Source: Ruminococcus sp. UBA7013 | GTDB lineage: Bacteria > Bacillota > Clostridia > Oscillospirales > Ruminococcaceae | DNA: 21,314 nt | Reading direction: 5' to 3' | Assembly: GCA_002449585.1 (NCBI GenBank) | Contig: DJXD01000018.1 | Span: 1 to 21,314, forward strand | In this document: one piece after another, positions 13,679-21,314 of the stretch | How positions within the stretch are numbered: the stretch's first letter is position 1 | Layout of the letters: the number at the start of each line of letters is the position of its first letter | Notes under the pieces: generated by a model | Told to the model about the DNA's origin: nothing | The model's database searches: none | What the model saw: only the letters and a program-made list of their open reading frames with translations | Translations under genes and position numbers: made by a program

Positions 13679-15703
13679 GTGAAAAAAATGAATTTAGATA
13701 AATTCCCTAAATGGATACAGGAATTAATCAAGCCGGATGTGATCAAGTGTATGCAGATCAAATTTGTTGCTGTAGCAATGGGAATTTTGATTCTTGTATT
13801 TCTGCTCATGCTCGGATCAATTAATATGATCATGAAAACCGTCAGTCAGTCACAGTCTATGCAGCTTCTTGAACAGCTTGCACAGAGTGAAAGATATGAC
13901 AAAGTAACGGCTGATATATTCGGCGACAGACCAGCAGAAGATATTCCGCCCCCAGATCGTGAACCCCCTACAGAAGAAATGACAGATACAATTCCTTCTG
14001 CTGAAATCATGCAAGAAGGTGTGATTGCCCTCTCTTGGGGAAATCGGGAAAATGATCCCCGTTTTCATGATGATTGGAAACATGATGATGACGATGATCC
14101 TCAAAAAAAAGAATGGGAAGAAAATTGGAAAAAATATTGGGAAGAATATGAAAAACAATATGAAAAAAATCCAGATCTCCCCCCTCCTCCTGATGATTGG
14201 GACGATTGGGATGACTGGAAAGATGATTGGCAGGAGTGGGATAATTATTATCCATTAGAAACAGATATGAATATTCCGCCGGAAACAGTTCCGTCTGATC
14301 CCCCTCAGACTGATCCGCCACCACCTCCGGAATCTGATCCCCCTCCCCCTGAAATTCCTGCCGCTGTCGATCCTGTTCCACCCCCTCAGGAATCTGAACC
14401 ACAATCCCCTCCCCCTGATGATCCTGAGCCAGTGAGAGAATCTAATCCCCCTCCTCCTCCTCCGGAAACAATTCCCACAGAATCTGATCCCCCAGTTACA
14501 GAAGTATTGACTACAACACAGACTGAACCCGTTTCTCCTACAGAAACAGAAATGCTCAATGAAACAGAAGAAGAAACACAAACATCTGCTTCTGAAACCC
14601 TTCCTCCACAAACAACAGTAGAAACATGGGAAACACCGCCACCCATTCCCAGAGATGACCCTAACAGAGATTTCCGCATGGATATGCGCCCTGATAAATG
14701 GAAGCTGAATATCATGCTGGATCATTTCGCACTTATGGCTGATAGTAAAGGCAATTTCCTTGGTATTCGCAATACAGAAAATTATACAGATGAACAGGCA
14801 GAAGAAATTCTTTCTGGTATTCTAAACGCCGGAAAACAAAAAGGGATGTATGGCTGGCTTCAGTATTATAAAACAGAAAAAGAATATGGTACACTGATCG
14901 TTCTTACAGATAAAAGCTCTGATCAAGGTTTGCTGAATAATCTTTTCAGAACAACTGTTATTATTGGCCTGCTGATGCTTCTGATTCTCTTTGTCTTCCT
15001 GATTTTCTCCTCCAGATGGATCACAAATCCTGTCAGAATCGCTCTTGAACGTCAAAAACAATTTGTTTCTGATGCTGGTCATGAATTAAAAACACCTCTT
15101 GCTGTCTTGACTGCCAACGCCGATATTTTACAGGATGAAATCGGGGAAAATAAATGGCTTGGATATATGCGTGAACAAACCGATCGTATGAGCCAGCTTG
15201 TCGGCGATCTTCTCCGGCTTGCAAGAATGGATAATGCTGCACAGAATTATACTATGGAAGATTTTAATCTCAGTACCGCCATAGAAGCCACCGCTCTCCC
15301 GTTTGAAAGTCAGGCTTTTGAACTTCAGAAAAATCTTGAAATTGATATTCAGCCAGATATTAATTATTATGGCAGTCAGCAGCATATCAGACAGCTTGCC
15401 GCTATTTTTATTGACAATGCTATGAAATATTCTGATATACATGGGACGATTAAAATTACACTTCTCCAGAGAGGAGATCATAAAATACTGGAATTTTATA
15501 ATACTGGCTGTGAAATTTCACAGAAAGAAACTGAAAAAATTTTTGAACGCTTTTATAGAGGCGATAAGGCACGGAAAAATACTGGCAAAAATGGCTATGG
15601 CCTCGGCCTTGCCATTGCAAAAAGCATTATGGAAATGCATAAAATTAAAATTCAGGTCACTTGTGAACAAGACTCTTGGATTCGTTTTTTAATGATTATG
15701 TAA
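13679..15703 (+). CDS. Sensor histidine kinase with Trp/Asp- and Pro-rich ectodomain
   Basis: 674 aa. TM1 is at about 26-50 and TM2 at about 424-445, so some 370 residues face outside. The ectodomain has an acidic aromatic stretch (130-192) with nine Trp, a Pro/Asp/Glu/Thr-rich stretch (195-325), then a compact domain (~340-415) before TM2. The kinase core is complete: the H-box FVSDAGHELKTPLA with His468, the N-box FIDNAMKYS, and a G-box region KNGYGLGLAIAKSIME behind FERFYRGD. A HAMP-like segment is at most very short. GTG at 13679 is used as the start, since the ribosome site GAAGG sits in the end of the response-regulator gene. ATG 13688 is an alternative. The composition suggests sensing of wall or cationic ligands, which is inference. 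Confidence 0.93.
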   Translation: MKKMNLDKFPKWIQELIKPDVIKCMQIKFVAVAMGILILVFLLMLGSINMIMKTVSQSQSMQLLEQLAQSERYDKVTADIFGDRPAEDIPPPDREPPTEEMTDTIPSAEIMQEGVIALSWGNRENDPRFHDDWKHDDDDDPQKKEWEENWKKYWEEYEKQYEKNPDLPPPPDDWDDWDDWKDDWQEWDNYYPLETDMNIPPETVPSDPPQTDPPPPPESDPPPPEIPAAVDPVPPPQESEPQSPPPDDPEPVRESNPPPPPPETIPTESDPPVTEVLTTTQTEPVSPTETEMLNETEEETQTSASETLPPQTTVETWETPPPIPRDDPNRDFRMDMRPDKWKLNIMLDHFALMADSKGNFLGIRNTENYTDEQAEEILSGILNAGKQKGMYGWLQYYKTEKEYGTLIVLTDKSSDQGLLNNLFRTTVIIGLLMLLILFVFLIFSSRWITNPVRIALERQKQFVSDAGHELKTPLAVLTANADILQDEIGENKWLGYMREQTDRMSQLVGDLLRLARMDNAAQNYTMEDFNLSTAIEATALPFESQAFELQKNLEIDIQPDINYYGSQQHIRQLAAIFIDNAMKYSDIHGTIKITLLQRGDHKILEFYNTGCEISQKETEKIFERFYRGDKARKNTGKNGYGLGLAIAKSIMEMHKIKIQVTCEQDSWIRFLMIM

Positions 15704-15843
15704 AATATTCCGAATGGCTTTTGCATGAATAAATAATACAGTCTGTAAATCTATTTTCCCTGCGTTTCCTGTCAAATTTCACTGCTTTTCTTTTCCGGTT
15801 TTATGAAAGATTAACAAAAATTTTACTTCCCATTTGTTACCTA
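15704..15843. other. Intergenic region without recognised features
   Basis: AT-rich stretch between the histidine kinase and the next promoter. I see no clear terminator hairpin for the kinase gene, no convincing ORF and no RNA gene. Together with 15844-16023 it makes a 320-bp gene-free region. Confidence 0.6.
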
Positions 15844-15872
15844 TTGACAAGAAACCGGGAATCGTGTATAAT
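15844..15872 (+). promoter_or_regulatory. Perfect-consensus sigma-A promoter
   Basis: TTGACA (15844-15849) and TATAAT (15867-15872) are separated by exactly 17 nt, a full match to the consensus. The start is predicted near 15879. It drives the sugar-transferase gene after a leader of about 145 nt. Confidence 0.93.
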
Positions 15873-15878
15873 AAATAA

Positions 15879-16023
15879 AAGCCTTATCTCATCCGTTTTG
15901 GTTGTCAGCCCGCTTTTTGAGGGGAAAGCTTGCTTATGTCCCAGCCCTTGGATGATTTTGGCTCTACTTTTCCGCAGCTTCCATGCACTGAGGAAGCGCA
16001 ATTCCAAAAAGGGGGAGTTACCA
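15879..16023 (+). promoter_or_regulatory. Structured 5' leader of the sugar-transferase mRNA
   Basis: The ~145-nt leader can fold. TCATCC (15889-15894) pairs with GGATGA (15950-15955), inside GCC (15881-15883)/GGC (15960-15962). GCTTCC (15977-15982) pairs with GGAAGC (15992-15997) as a perfect hairpin close to the ribosome site GGGGGAG at 16011-16017. It matches no riboswitch class I know. It could be a regulatory leader or an antitermination element. Confidence 0.5.
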
Positions 16024-16758
16024 TTGATAAAAACCGCCAATGTGGCATATCAGAAAAATGTTTCTGAAAGAAACGAATCAAAAGCAACTGTGATTCAGAT
16101 GTACACCAATGGACAGCTTGTGAAAGAAAGCCCGATTCTGGATTTGCCTGTCAGCTTTCAGGAAAAGCCCGTCTATGATAAAATAAAAAGAATTGGTGAT
16201 GTTGTATGTTCTGCACTGGCCTTGACTGTCCTGTCTCCGCTTCTGCTCCTGACAGCTGTCCTGATCGTTGCTGATGATTTCGGTTCACCATTCTATACAC
16301 AGATCCGTATCGGTAAAAACGGAAAAGAATTTAAAATTTATAAATTCCGTAGTATGTACCTCAATGCGGATGAACGCAAGGCCGAACTCATGAAACAAAA
16401 TGAAGATAACGGCGCAAATTTTAAAATTAAAGAAGATCCCAGAATTACCAGAATCGGCAGTATCCTCCGTAAAACTTCTATTGATGAACTGCCGCAGCTT
16501 CTGAATATTCTCAAAGGGGACATGTCAATTGTAGGCCCAAGGCCATTTATTCCCTGTGAACAGGAACAGCTCCCGGAGGACAGGCTTTTTGTCAAGCCCG
16601 GTCTTTCCTGCTATTGGCAGATCGGAGGTAAAAATGATCTTTCACAGGCGGAACAGATCGCTCTGGATCGGAAATACATAACAGAGCGTTCCCTCTGGAC
16701 AGATGTCAAAATCATCGCCAGAACCGTTGTTCATGTGCTCAGCGGCAAAAACAGCTGA
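16024..16758 (+). CDS. Polyprenyl-phosphate sugar-1-phosphate transferase (priming enzyme)
   Basis: 244 aa from TTG 16024, which has GGGGGAG 6 nt upstream. Longer starts are ruled out because the frame opens inside the promoter -35 box. One hydrophobic segment (63-83) anchors the cytosolic catalytic region of the bacterial sugar transferase family: KIYKFRSM (104-111), RKTSIDELPQLLN (149-161), GDMSIVGPRP (165-174) and PGLSCYWQI (192-200). The family moves a sugar-1-phosphate from a nucleotide sugar onto undecaprenyl phosphate, starting exopolysaccharide, capsule or glycoprotein glycan synthesis. At 244 aa it is the short form without the four-TM N-terminal region of WbaP/WcaJ. Followed by a terminator-like hairpin and then the PCP-like gene, so transcription of the two may be only partly linked. 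Confidence 0.93.
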   Translation: MIKTANVAYQKNVSERNESKATVIQMYTNGQLVKESPILDLPVSFQEKPVYDKIKRIGDVVCSALALTVLSPLLLLTAVLIVADDFGSPFYTQIRIGKNGKEFKIYKFRSMYLNADERKAELMKQNEDNGANFKIKEDPRITRIGSILRKTSIDELPQLLNILKGDMSIVGPRPFIPCEQEQLPEDRLFVKPGLSCYWQIGGKNDLSQAEQIALDRKYITERSLWTDVKIIARTVVHVLSGKNS

Positions 16759-16770
16759 TAACAAATGTTT

Positions 16771-16819
16771 ACAACAGGTGCTTCATTCTTGATCAGAGTG
16801 AAGCTCCCTGTTGTTTTAT
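16771..16819 (+). terminator. Terminator-like hairpin between sugar transferase and PCP-like gene
   Basis: ACAACAGG (16771-16778) pairs with CCTGTTGT (16807-16814), and inner GCTTCA (16780-16785) with TGAAGC (16799-16804). TTTATT follows. No promoter is clear between it and ATG 16838, so it may be an attenuator with read-through. Confidence 0.72.
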
Positions 16820-16837
16820 TCCGGATGGAGGGTATTT

Positions 16838-18520
16838 ATGGCAAAAAAAGAAGAACGTTCTCTGAATGTGACGTTGAAAAATGAACCAGAAGAAAAAAAA
16901 GAGGAAATCATTATTTCCCTGTCTGCGATTTTCAAACAGCTCCGTCGATTTGTCCTTTTCTGGCTTGCGGCTTCTATTATAATGGGAATTCTGATTCCTG
17001 TCGGTGTGGCGATCTTTGCCGCCGATCAACATAAAAATCTTACTGCCCTTGTTAGTTTTAATTATAACGGGATTGAAAAAGGAAAAGCCCCTGATGGGAG
17101 TGATTTTGACCCGGATTCTCTCAAAACACCCACGGTAATTGAAGCAGCACTTACTTCTTTGAATGAAGATTTAACAGAATTGGAATATATTCGTCAGGGA
17201 ATTTCTATCACTGGTATCATTCCAGATGATGCAATTGATAAAATTACAGTCTATAAAAGCATTTATGAACAGGGAAATTTGACCGCTGGTAAAGAAATGC
17301 TTTCCGTCAGCTATAATCCAACGCAATATAAACTGACTTTTAATTATTCAAAAACGGGCTTCTCTGGAGAACGTGCCGTTGAAGTGTTTAATACACTTCT
17401 GGAATGTTATCGAAAATATTTTTTTGAAACTTATGGATTTAATCAGGCTTTGGGAAGTGCCGTCAATGCACTGGATTATACAGATTATGATTACTCAGAA
17501 GCTGTAGATGTCTTTGATTCTACATTGGTGACATTACAAGATTATGTCAGCAATCTATCATCAAATGATACTACCCGTTTCCGTTCCAATGTGACAGGCT
17601 ATTCTTTTTCAGATCTTTCAGAATCCATTGCCACAATCCGTGATGTAGATTTGGATATTATCTCTTCTTATGTTACTGTCAATAATGTTACAAAAGACAG
17701 AAACAAGCTGATTGATTATTATAATTATCGTCTGGAATCTCTGAAACGTCAGAAAATCATTGATCAGGAGACATTGAAAACTATTACAGATTCTATTGCT
17801 AGCTATACAAAAGATACTATTATTATTTATGGAGAAAATCAAGATACTTCAGAGTATACACAGGCCTCTGCAAAATATGATTCTTTAATTCAGCAGAAAA
17901 TTGATGCACAGAAAAAGCTTTCTACCTGTACACAGAGTATTGATGCGGTACAGACCAGAATCAAGGCATTACAGAGCAAGGCCGCCGCTTCGAAAGATAA
18001 AGTTGAAAAAGTGGAAAAAGATCTTGCTTCCCTGAATGAGAAAGTAACACTCCTGCTGCAAAAAGTTAATCAGACAGCGAATGAATATTATGAAACTGTA
18101 TATCTTGCCAATTCTTACAGCATTCTTGTTCCGGCTAGTACATCCGGACTCCGCACAACCAAAAATGTCATCAGATCCTCTCTTGAACCTCTGCTGATTG
18201 TGGAAGCCCTCTTATTTGTAATTTATTTCGGCACTTCTTTCATAAATGCATTAGTTCTGGAAATCCGTGCCAAGAAGGAAGAGAATGATACAACGCCTGT
18301 AGATGAACAGGTTTTTGCCCCTTCGCTGAATGATATTATTATCACCACAAAGCAGGAAGTTCCGGTTTCTGTTGTAATTCCTACAGAAAAGCCGCCTGCT
18401 CCTACAGAAGTTCCTTCTGTCCCCACAGAGATACCATCAACAGAGGAAGAAGCTCCTCAGGATACAGAACCTGCTCCACAGGAAGAAGCATCTGAAACAG
18501 AAAATCATGAATCTGTATAA
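16838..18520 (+). CDS. Wzz/PCP-like two-TM coiled-coil membrane protein
   Basis: 560 aa from ATG 16838, with GGAGGG 5 nt upstream, which is preferred over an ATG 27 nt earlier. TM1 is at about 38-61 and TM2 at about 453-475, enclosing a ~390-residue outer domain with a long helical, coiled-coil-like part (roughly 300-430). This is the topology of polysaccharide co-polymerases (Wzz/CapA type) that set chain length or aid export. The C-terminal ~80 cytosolic residues are Pro/Thr/Glu-rich, with no Walker kinase domain. Classical Pro-rich motifs near TM2 are weak, so the assignment leans on topology and on the priming transferase next door. No flippase, polymerase or other glycosyltransferase lies in the window, as the next gene is convergent. 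Confidence 0.82.
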   Translation: MAKKEERSLNVTLKNEPEEKKEEIIISLSAIFKQLRRFVLFWLAASIIMGILIPVGVAIFAADQHKNLTALVSFNYNGIEKGKAPDGSDFDPDSLKTPTVIEAALTSLNEDLTELEYIRQGISITGIIPDDAIDKITVYKSIYEQGNLTAGKEMLSVSYNPTQYKLTFNYSKTGFSGERAVEVFNTLLECYRKYFFETYGFNQALGSAVNALDYTDYDYSEAVDVFDSTLVTLQDYVSNLSSNDTTRFRSNVTGYSFSDLSESIATIRDVDLDIISSYVTVNNVTKDRNKLIDYYNYRLESLKRQKIIDQETLKTITDSIASYTKDTIIIYGENQDTSEYTQASAKYDSLIQQKIDAQKKLSTCTQSIDAVQTRIKALQSKAAASKDKVEKVEKDLASLNEKVTLLLQKVNQTANEYYETVYLANSYSILVPASTSGLRTTKNVIRSSLEPLLIVEALLFVIYFGTSFINALVLEIRAKKEENDTTPVDEQVFAPSLNDIIITTKQEVPVSVVIPTEKPPAPTEVPSVPTEIPSTEEEAPQDTEPAPQEEASETENHESV

Positions 18521-18521
18521 A

Positions 18522-18563
18522 AAAAGCTGTTGCATCAGAATCCCGATGCAACAGCCATTTTTT
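18522..18563. terminator. Bidirectional terminator between convergent genes
   Basis: GCTGTTGCATC (18526-18536) and GATGCAACAGC (18545-18555) form a perfect 11-bp stem. There is a T run on the plus side (18557-18563) and an A run (18519-18525) that gives U on the minus strand. It can end both the PCP-like gene and the heptad-repeat gene. Confidence 0.92.
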
Positions 18564-18567
18564 TGTA

Positions 18568-21314
18568 TTAATCCGTACCATCTACGGTATAAATAAATTT
18601 CACAGATCCATCCATATCATCAGAAATGCCTGAAAAAGAATGATAATTTTCAGAAGCATCTCCCACTGCTTTCAGACGCTCCAGCAAATCGCCAATTTCA
18701 TCTTCATAAAGCGTATTGATAGTTTCAATGCCTTCTGTTTTGAATTTCTGCATGCCACTGCTCAATTCTTCTGAACCATCTTTCAGCTGTTTGATACCAT
18801 CAATCAGATCTGCTCCGCTGTCTTTGAGCGTTCCCACGCCTTCATATAACTGCTGACTGCCATCAGATAATTGATTTGTACCATCTTTCAGCGTAATCAT
18901 AGAAGTATAAAGCGTATTTGTACCATCATACAGCTGTACACCTCCATCAGATAACTGAGAAAGGCCGTCATCCAATGTCTGCGCACCATCAGACAGCTGA
19001 GAAATTCCATCAGCAAGGGTATTTCCTCCATCTGTCAGCTGATTCATGCCATCCGTAAGAGTGCCAGCTCCCTCTTTTAGCTGAATCATTCCGCTGTTGA
19101 GTGTTCCTGCGCCATCTGATAATTGTAGAAGCCCATCATAGAGCGCATTGCCGCCATCATACAGCTGATTCATGCCATCTGTGAGAGAGTTAGATCCCTC
19201 TTTTAGCTGAATCATTCCGCTATTCAGTGTACCTGTGCCATCTGATAATTGTAAAATACCATCATACAGGTCACTGCTTCCGATCGCCAGCTGATCCATG
19301 CCATCTGTAAGAGAGCCAGATCCTTTTTTCAACTGGATCATTCCGCTGTTGAGTGCCCCTGCGCCGTCTGATAATTGCAAAAGCCCATCATAGAGCGCAT
19401 TGCCACCATCATACAACTGATTCATGCCATCCGTAAGAGAGCCAGAGCCTTCTTTCAGCTGGATCATTCCGCTGTTGAGTGCCCCTGCGCCGTCTGATAA
19501 TTGTAGAAGCCCGTCATAGAGCGCATTGCCGCCATCATACAGCTGATTCATGCCATCTGTAAGAGAGCCAGAGCCTTCTTTCAGCTGGATCATTCCGCTG
19601 TTGAGTGCCCCTGCGCCATCTGATAATTGTAGAAGCCCATCATAGAGCGCATTGCCACCATTATACAGCTGATTCATACCATCCGTAAGAGAGCCAGAGC
19701 CTTCTTTCAGCTGGATCATTCCGCTGTTCAATGTGCCTGTGCCATCTGATAATTGTAGAAGTCCATCATACAGGTCACTGCTTCCAATTGTCAGCTGATT
19801 CATGCCATCTGTAAGAGAGCCAGAGCCTTCTTTCAGCTGGATCATTCCGCTGTTCAATGCGCCTGTGCTGTCTGATAACTGTAGAATTCCATCATAGAGC
19901 GCATTGCCGCCATCATACAGCTGATTCATGCCATCTGAGAGAGAGCCAGATCCTTCTTTCAGTTGGATCATTCCGCTGTTCAATGCGCCTGTGCCGTCTG
20001 ATAATTGTAAAATGCCATCATAGAGCGCATCACCGCCATCATATAATTGATTCATGCCATCTGTCAGCGCACCAGAACCATCTTTCAGCTGATTTAATCC
20101 ATCATGCAGTTGTAAAGCACCTTCAGAAAGATTAGAAACACCATCATTCAGCGCATTTAATCCATCAGTGAGCTGTGTGCTTCCATTTGCCAGAGCAGAA
20201 ATTCCCTGATTGAGATCATTTGCCCCGGCGGCCGTTTGTTCTGCACCTTCTGCCAGTTTCAGGGCAGATGTATATAATTGTTCCGTTCCTTCTGATAAAA
20301 TTTTTCCGCCTTCATCTGCCTGGAATAATCCTTCTTGAAGAGAAACCGCTCCATCCTGTACCTGTTCCAATCCCTGTGAGAGATCATTCAGGCCTGTATG
20401 CAGATTTCCAGAGCCTTCCTGTAAAGCCGTCAATCCATCTTTGAGAGTGCCGCCATTTTTCATAGAATCAGAAATCTGTTTCTGACCTGCAATTGTTTGT
20501 TCCATCTGAGCGATTGCGGCGGCAAGTTCTTCTGAAGGGGCGGCTTCATAAGCAGATTTGAAAACAGATAATACCTGTTCATTAATTGCAATTGTTGTAT
20601 CCAGAGAATTAGCAGCCATATCCATGCCATCAGAAATATCAGCTGCACCGGATTCTAAAGCAGCTGCGCCATCATTGAGAGCATCTGCGCCAGATCTGAC
20701 AGAGCTGATTCCTTCATTGAGAGCATCTGCGCCGGATTTGGCGGCACTGATGCCATTTGAAAGGCTGTTTGTGGATGCGCTGATCTGTTCTGCACCATCA
20801 GAAAGAGCCTGTGCACCGTTAGACAATTCAGAAGCCCCTGTTTTAAGCTGTTCACTGCCAGTGATGAGAGCATCTGTTCCCTGTGTGAGGGAATCCGCAC
20901 CAGTGCGGAGGGCGGCAGAGCCATCTGTGAGCTGATTGCATCCATCAGCGAGAGCCTGAGAACCATCAGCGGCCTGAATGATACCAGCATTGAGTGTTTC
21001 TGATCCAGTTTTTGCAGACAGAATTCCCTCTTTGAGAGATTCTGCACCGGGAACAACCTGATTAAATCCATCAGTGAGAGCCTGAGAGCCATCAGCAGCC
21101 TGAATAATACCAGCATTGAGGGTTTCTGACCCAGTTTTTGCAGACAGGATTCCCTCTTTGAGGGATTCTGCGCCGGGAACAACCTGATTGCATCCATCAG
21201 CGAGAGCCTGAGAGCCATCAGCGACCTGTGTAATGCCATCCCGGAGAGTGACAGAGCCATCCCTTGCGGAATAGATTCCATTTTTTAATGATTCCGCACC
21301 GGGAACAACTTGAT
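18568..21314 (-). CDS. Giant x-G-x-x-x-L-x heptad-repeat surface protein, 5' end outside window
   Basis: The frame is open to the window edge: at least 914 residues, with the N-terminus missing. A TTG at 20826 is only an internal Leu codon inside the same repeats and not a start. Nearly the whole visible part is heptads with Gly at one position and Leu/Ile four residues on (SDGAGALNSG type), the repeat pattern known from YhgE/Pip-type and some MMPL-type envelope proteins. Heptads are grouped in 42-residue units. A non-repeat island (about 20435-20630) has an Ala/Glu-rich helical sequence. The last ~70 residues, ending GSVKFIYTVDGTD, are globular and lack a TM segment. Any TM or transporter domain would be upstream. 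Likely an extracytoplasmic helical spacer or stalk; function unproven. Confidence 0.85.
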   Translation of the reverse strand, partial: QVVPGAESLKNGIYSARDGSVTLRDGITQVADGSQALADGCNQVVPGAESLKEGILSAKTGSETLNAGIIQAADGSQALTDGFNQVVPGAESLKEGILSAKTGSETLNAGIIQAADGSQALADGCNQLTDGSAALRTGADSLTQGTDALITGSEQLKTGASELSNGAQALSDGAEQISASTNSLSNGISAAKSGADALNEGISSVRSGADALNDGAAALESGAADISDGMDMAANSLDTTIAINEQVLSVFKSAYEAAPSEELAAAIAQMEQTIAGQKQISDSMKNGGTLKDGLTALQEGSGNLHTGLNDLSQGLEQVQDGAVSLQEGLFQADEGGKILSEGTEQLYTSALKLAEGAEQTAAGANDLNQGISALANGSTQLTDGLNALNDGVSNLSEGALQLHDGLNQLKDGSGALTDGMNQLYDGGDALYDGILQLSDGTGALNSGMIQLKEGSGSLSDGMNQLYDGGNALYDGILQLSDSTGALNSGMIQLKEGSGSLTDGMNQLTIGSSDLYDGLLQLSDGTGTLNSGMIQLKEGSGSLTDGMNQLYNGGNALYDGLLQLSDGAGALNSGMIQLKEGSGSLTDGMNQLYDGGNALYDGLLQLSDGAGALNSGMIQLKEGSGSLTDGMNQLYDGGNALYDGLLQLSDGAGALNSGMIQLKKGSGSLTDGMDQLAIGSSDLYDGILQLSDGTGTLNSGMIQLKEGSNSLTDGMNQLYDGGNALYDGLLQLSDGAGTLNSGMIQLKEGAGTLTDGMNQLTDGGNTLADGISQLSDGAQTLDDGLSQLSDGGVQLYDGTNTLYTSMITLKDGTNQLSDGSQQLYEGVGTLKDSGADLIDGIKQLKDGSEELSSGMQKFKTEGIETINTLYEDEIGDLLERLKAVGDASENYHSFSGISDDMDGSVKFIYTVDGTD
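19041..20090 (-). repeat. Exact-period 126-bp tandem repeats, array 1
   Basis: The landmark GAT(T/C)CAT occurs at 19041, 19167, 19293, 19419, 19545, 19671, 19797, 19923 and 20049, always 126 bp apart. Each unit encodes 42 residues (six heptads). The units ending at 19293 and 19797 carry a variant SSDLYDG heptad. Confidence 0.95.
20934..21314 (-). repeat. 126-bp tandem repeats, array 2
   Basis: A related but distinct unit has its landmark GATT(G/A) at 20934, 21060 and 21186, with GAT at 21312, again 126 bp apart. It encodes 42 residues containing NQVVPGAESLKEG and SAKTGSETLNAG. The array runs out of the window. Confidence 0.92.

Noticed and set aside
14007..14725. Arg/Phe- and Gly/Ser-rich minus-strand frames opposite the histidine kinase
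   Set aside because: They are the antisense of the Pro/Asp/Glu-rich ectodomain. Such composition keeps opposite frames open by chance.
20824..20826. TTG as start of the heptad-repeat protein
   Set aside because: No ribosome site precedes it, and the same frame continues with identical heptads to the end of the window.
20655..21281. 208-residue minus-strand frame rich in Met/Leu/Ser
   Set aside because: It is a shifted reading of the same 126-bp repeats. The heptad frame is open through the whole region and has the meaningful Gly/Leu pattern.
18990..21314. CRISPR-like array
   Set aside because: The repeats are 126 bp, contiguous without unique spacers, and keep an open reading frame.

Overview
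The window looks like the chromosome of a low-to-moderate GC, spore-lineage Firmicute. Ruminococcus or a close Oscillospiraceae relative is the best guess. The clues are a SpoVAC-type protein, AGGAGG ribosome sites with frequent TTG/GTG starts, consensus sigma-A promoters, Thr/Pro/Glu-rich linkers, and a 5S rRNA placed among tRNA genes. No phage, transposase or CRISPR signature is visible.

Layout: (1) 1-434, a plus-strand stable-RNA block: 5'-truncated tRNA-Lys(CTT), tRNA-Glu(CTC), a lone 5S rRNA, tRNA-Asn(GTT), then a terminator. (2) 478-11631, a compact minus-strand run of nine genes with ATGA overlaps or gaps under 30 bp. A consensus promoter at 11771-11799 appears to drive it, with a 28-bp near-palindrome in its leader. 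In transcription order: a membrane-anchored polysaccharide deacetylase with a Lys-rich cytosolic tail; a polytopic membrane protein; a lidless Hsp70; a second, degenerate Hsp70-like protein fused to the remnant of a protein-kinase C-lobe; a zinc-ribbon membrane protein; a P-loop GTPase; a degenerate pseudo-GTPase resembling it; and two orphan proteins that resemble each other. (3) 11826-12839, a histidine phosphatase and a SpoVAC-family membrane protein, on the minus strand. (4) 12840-13000, a divergent promoter pair whose two -10 boxes lie inside one perfect inverted repeat. (5) 13001-15703, an OmpR-type response regulator and a histidine kinase with a Trp/Asp-rich then Pro-rich ectodomain. 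(6) 15844-18520, a consensus promoter, a structured leader, a polyprenyl-phosphate sugar transferase, an internal terminator-like hairpin, and a Wzz/PCP-like two-TM coiled-coil protein. (7) 18568-21314, the C-terminal part of a giant x-G-x-x-x-L-x heptad-repeat protein, built partly of exact 126-bp tandem units and running off the window.

The main candidate for an undescribed system is the operon at 478-10003. It holds two Hsp70-type proteins, a GTPase/pseudo-GTPase pair and two orphan paralogues, that is, three related pairs, plus two membrane proteins. No DnaJ, GrpE or CIRCE element is present. I infer a membrane-associated chaperone/GTPase switch complex, perhaps tied to envelope work because a cell-wall-type deacetylase heads the transcript. 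It recalls in general form the NTPase-centred, GTPase-associated gene clusters described by comparative genomics, but I cannot assign it to a named system from sequence alone. Most of the rest of the window (deacetylase, two-component pair, sugar transferase, PCP protein, heptad protein) also concerns the envelope.
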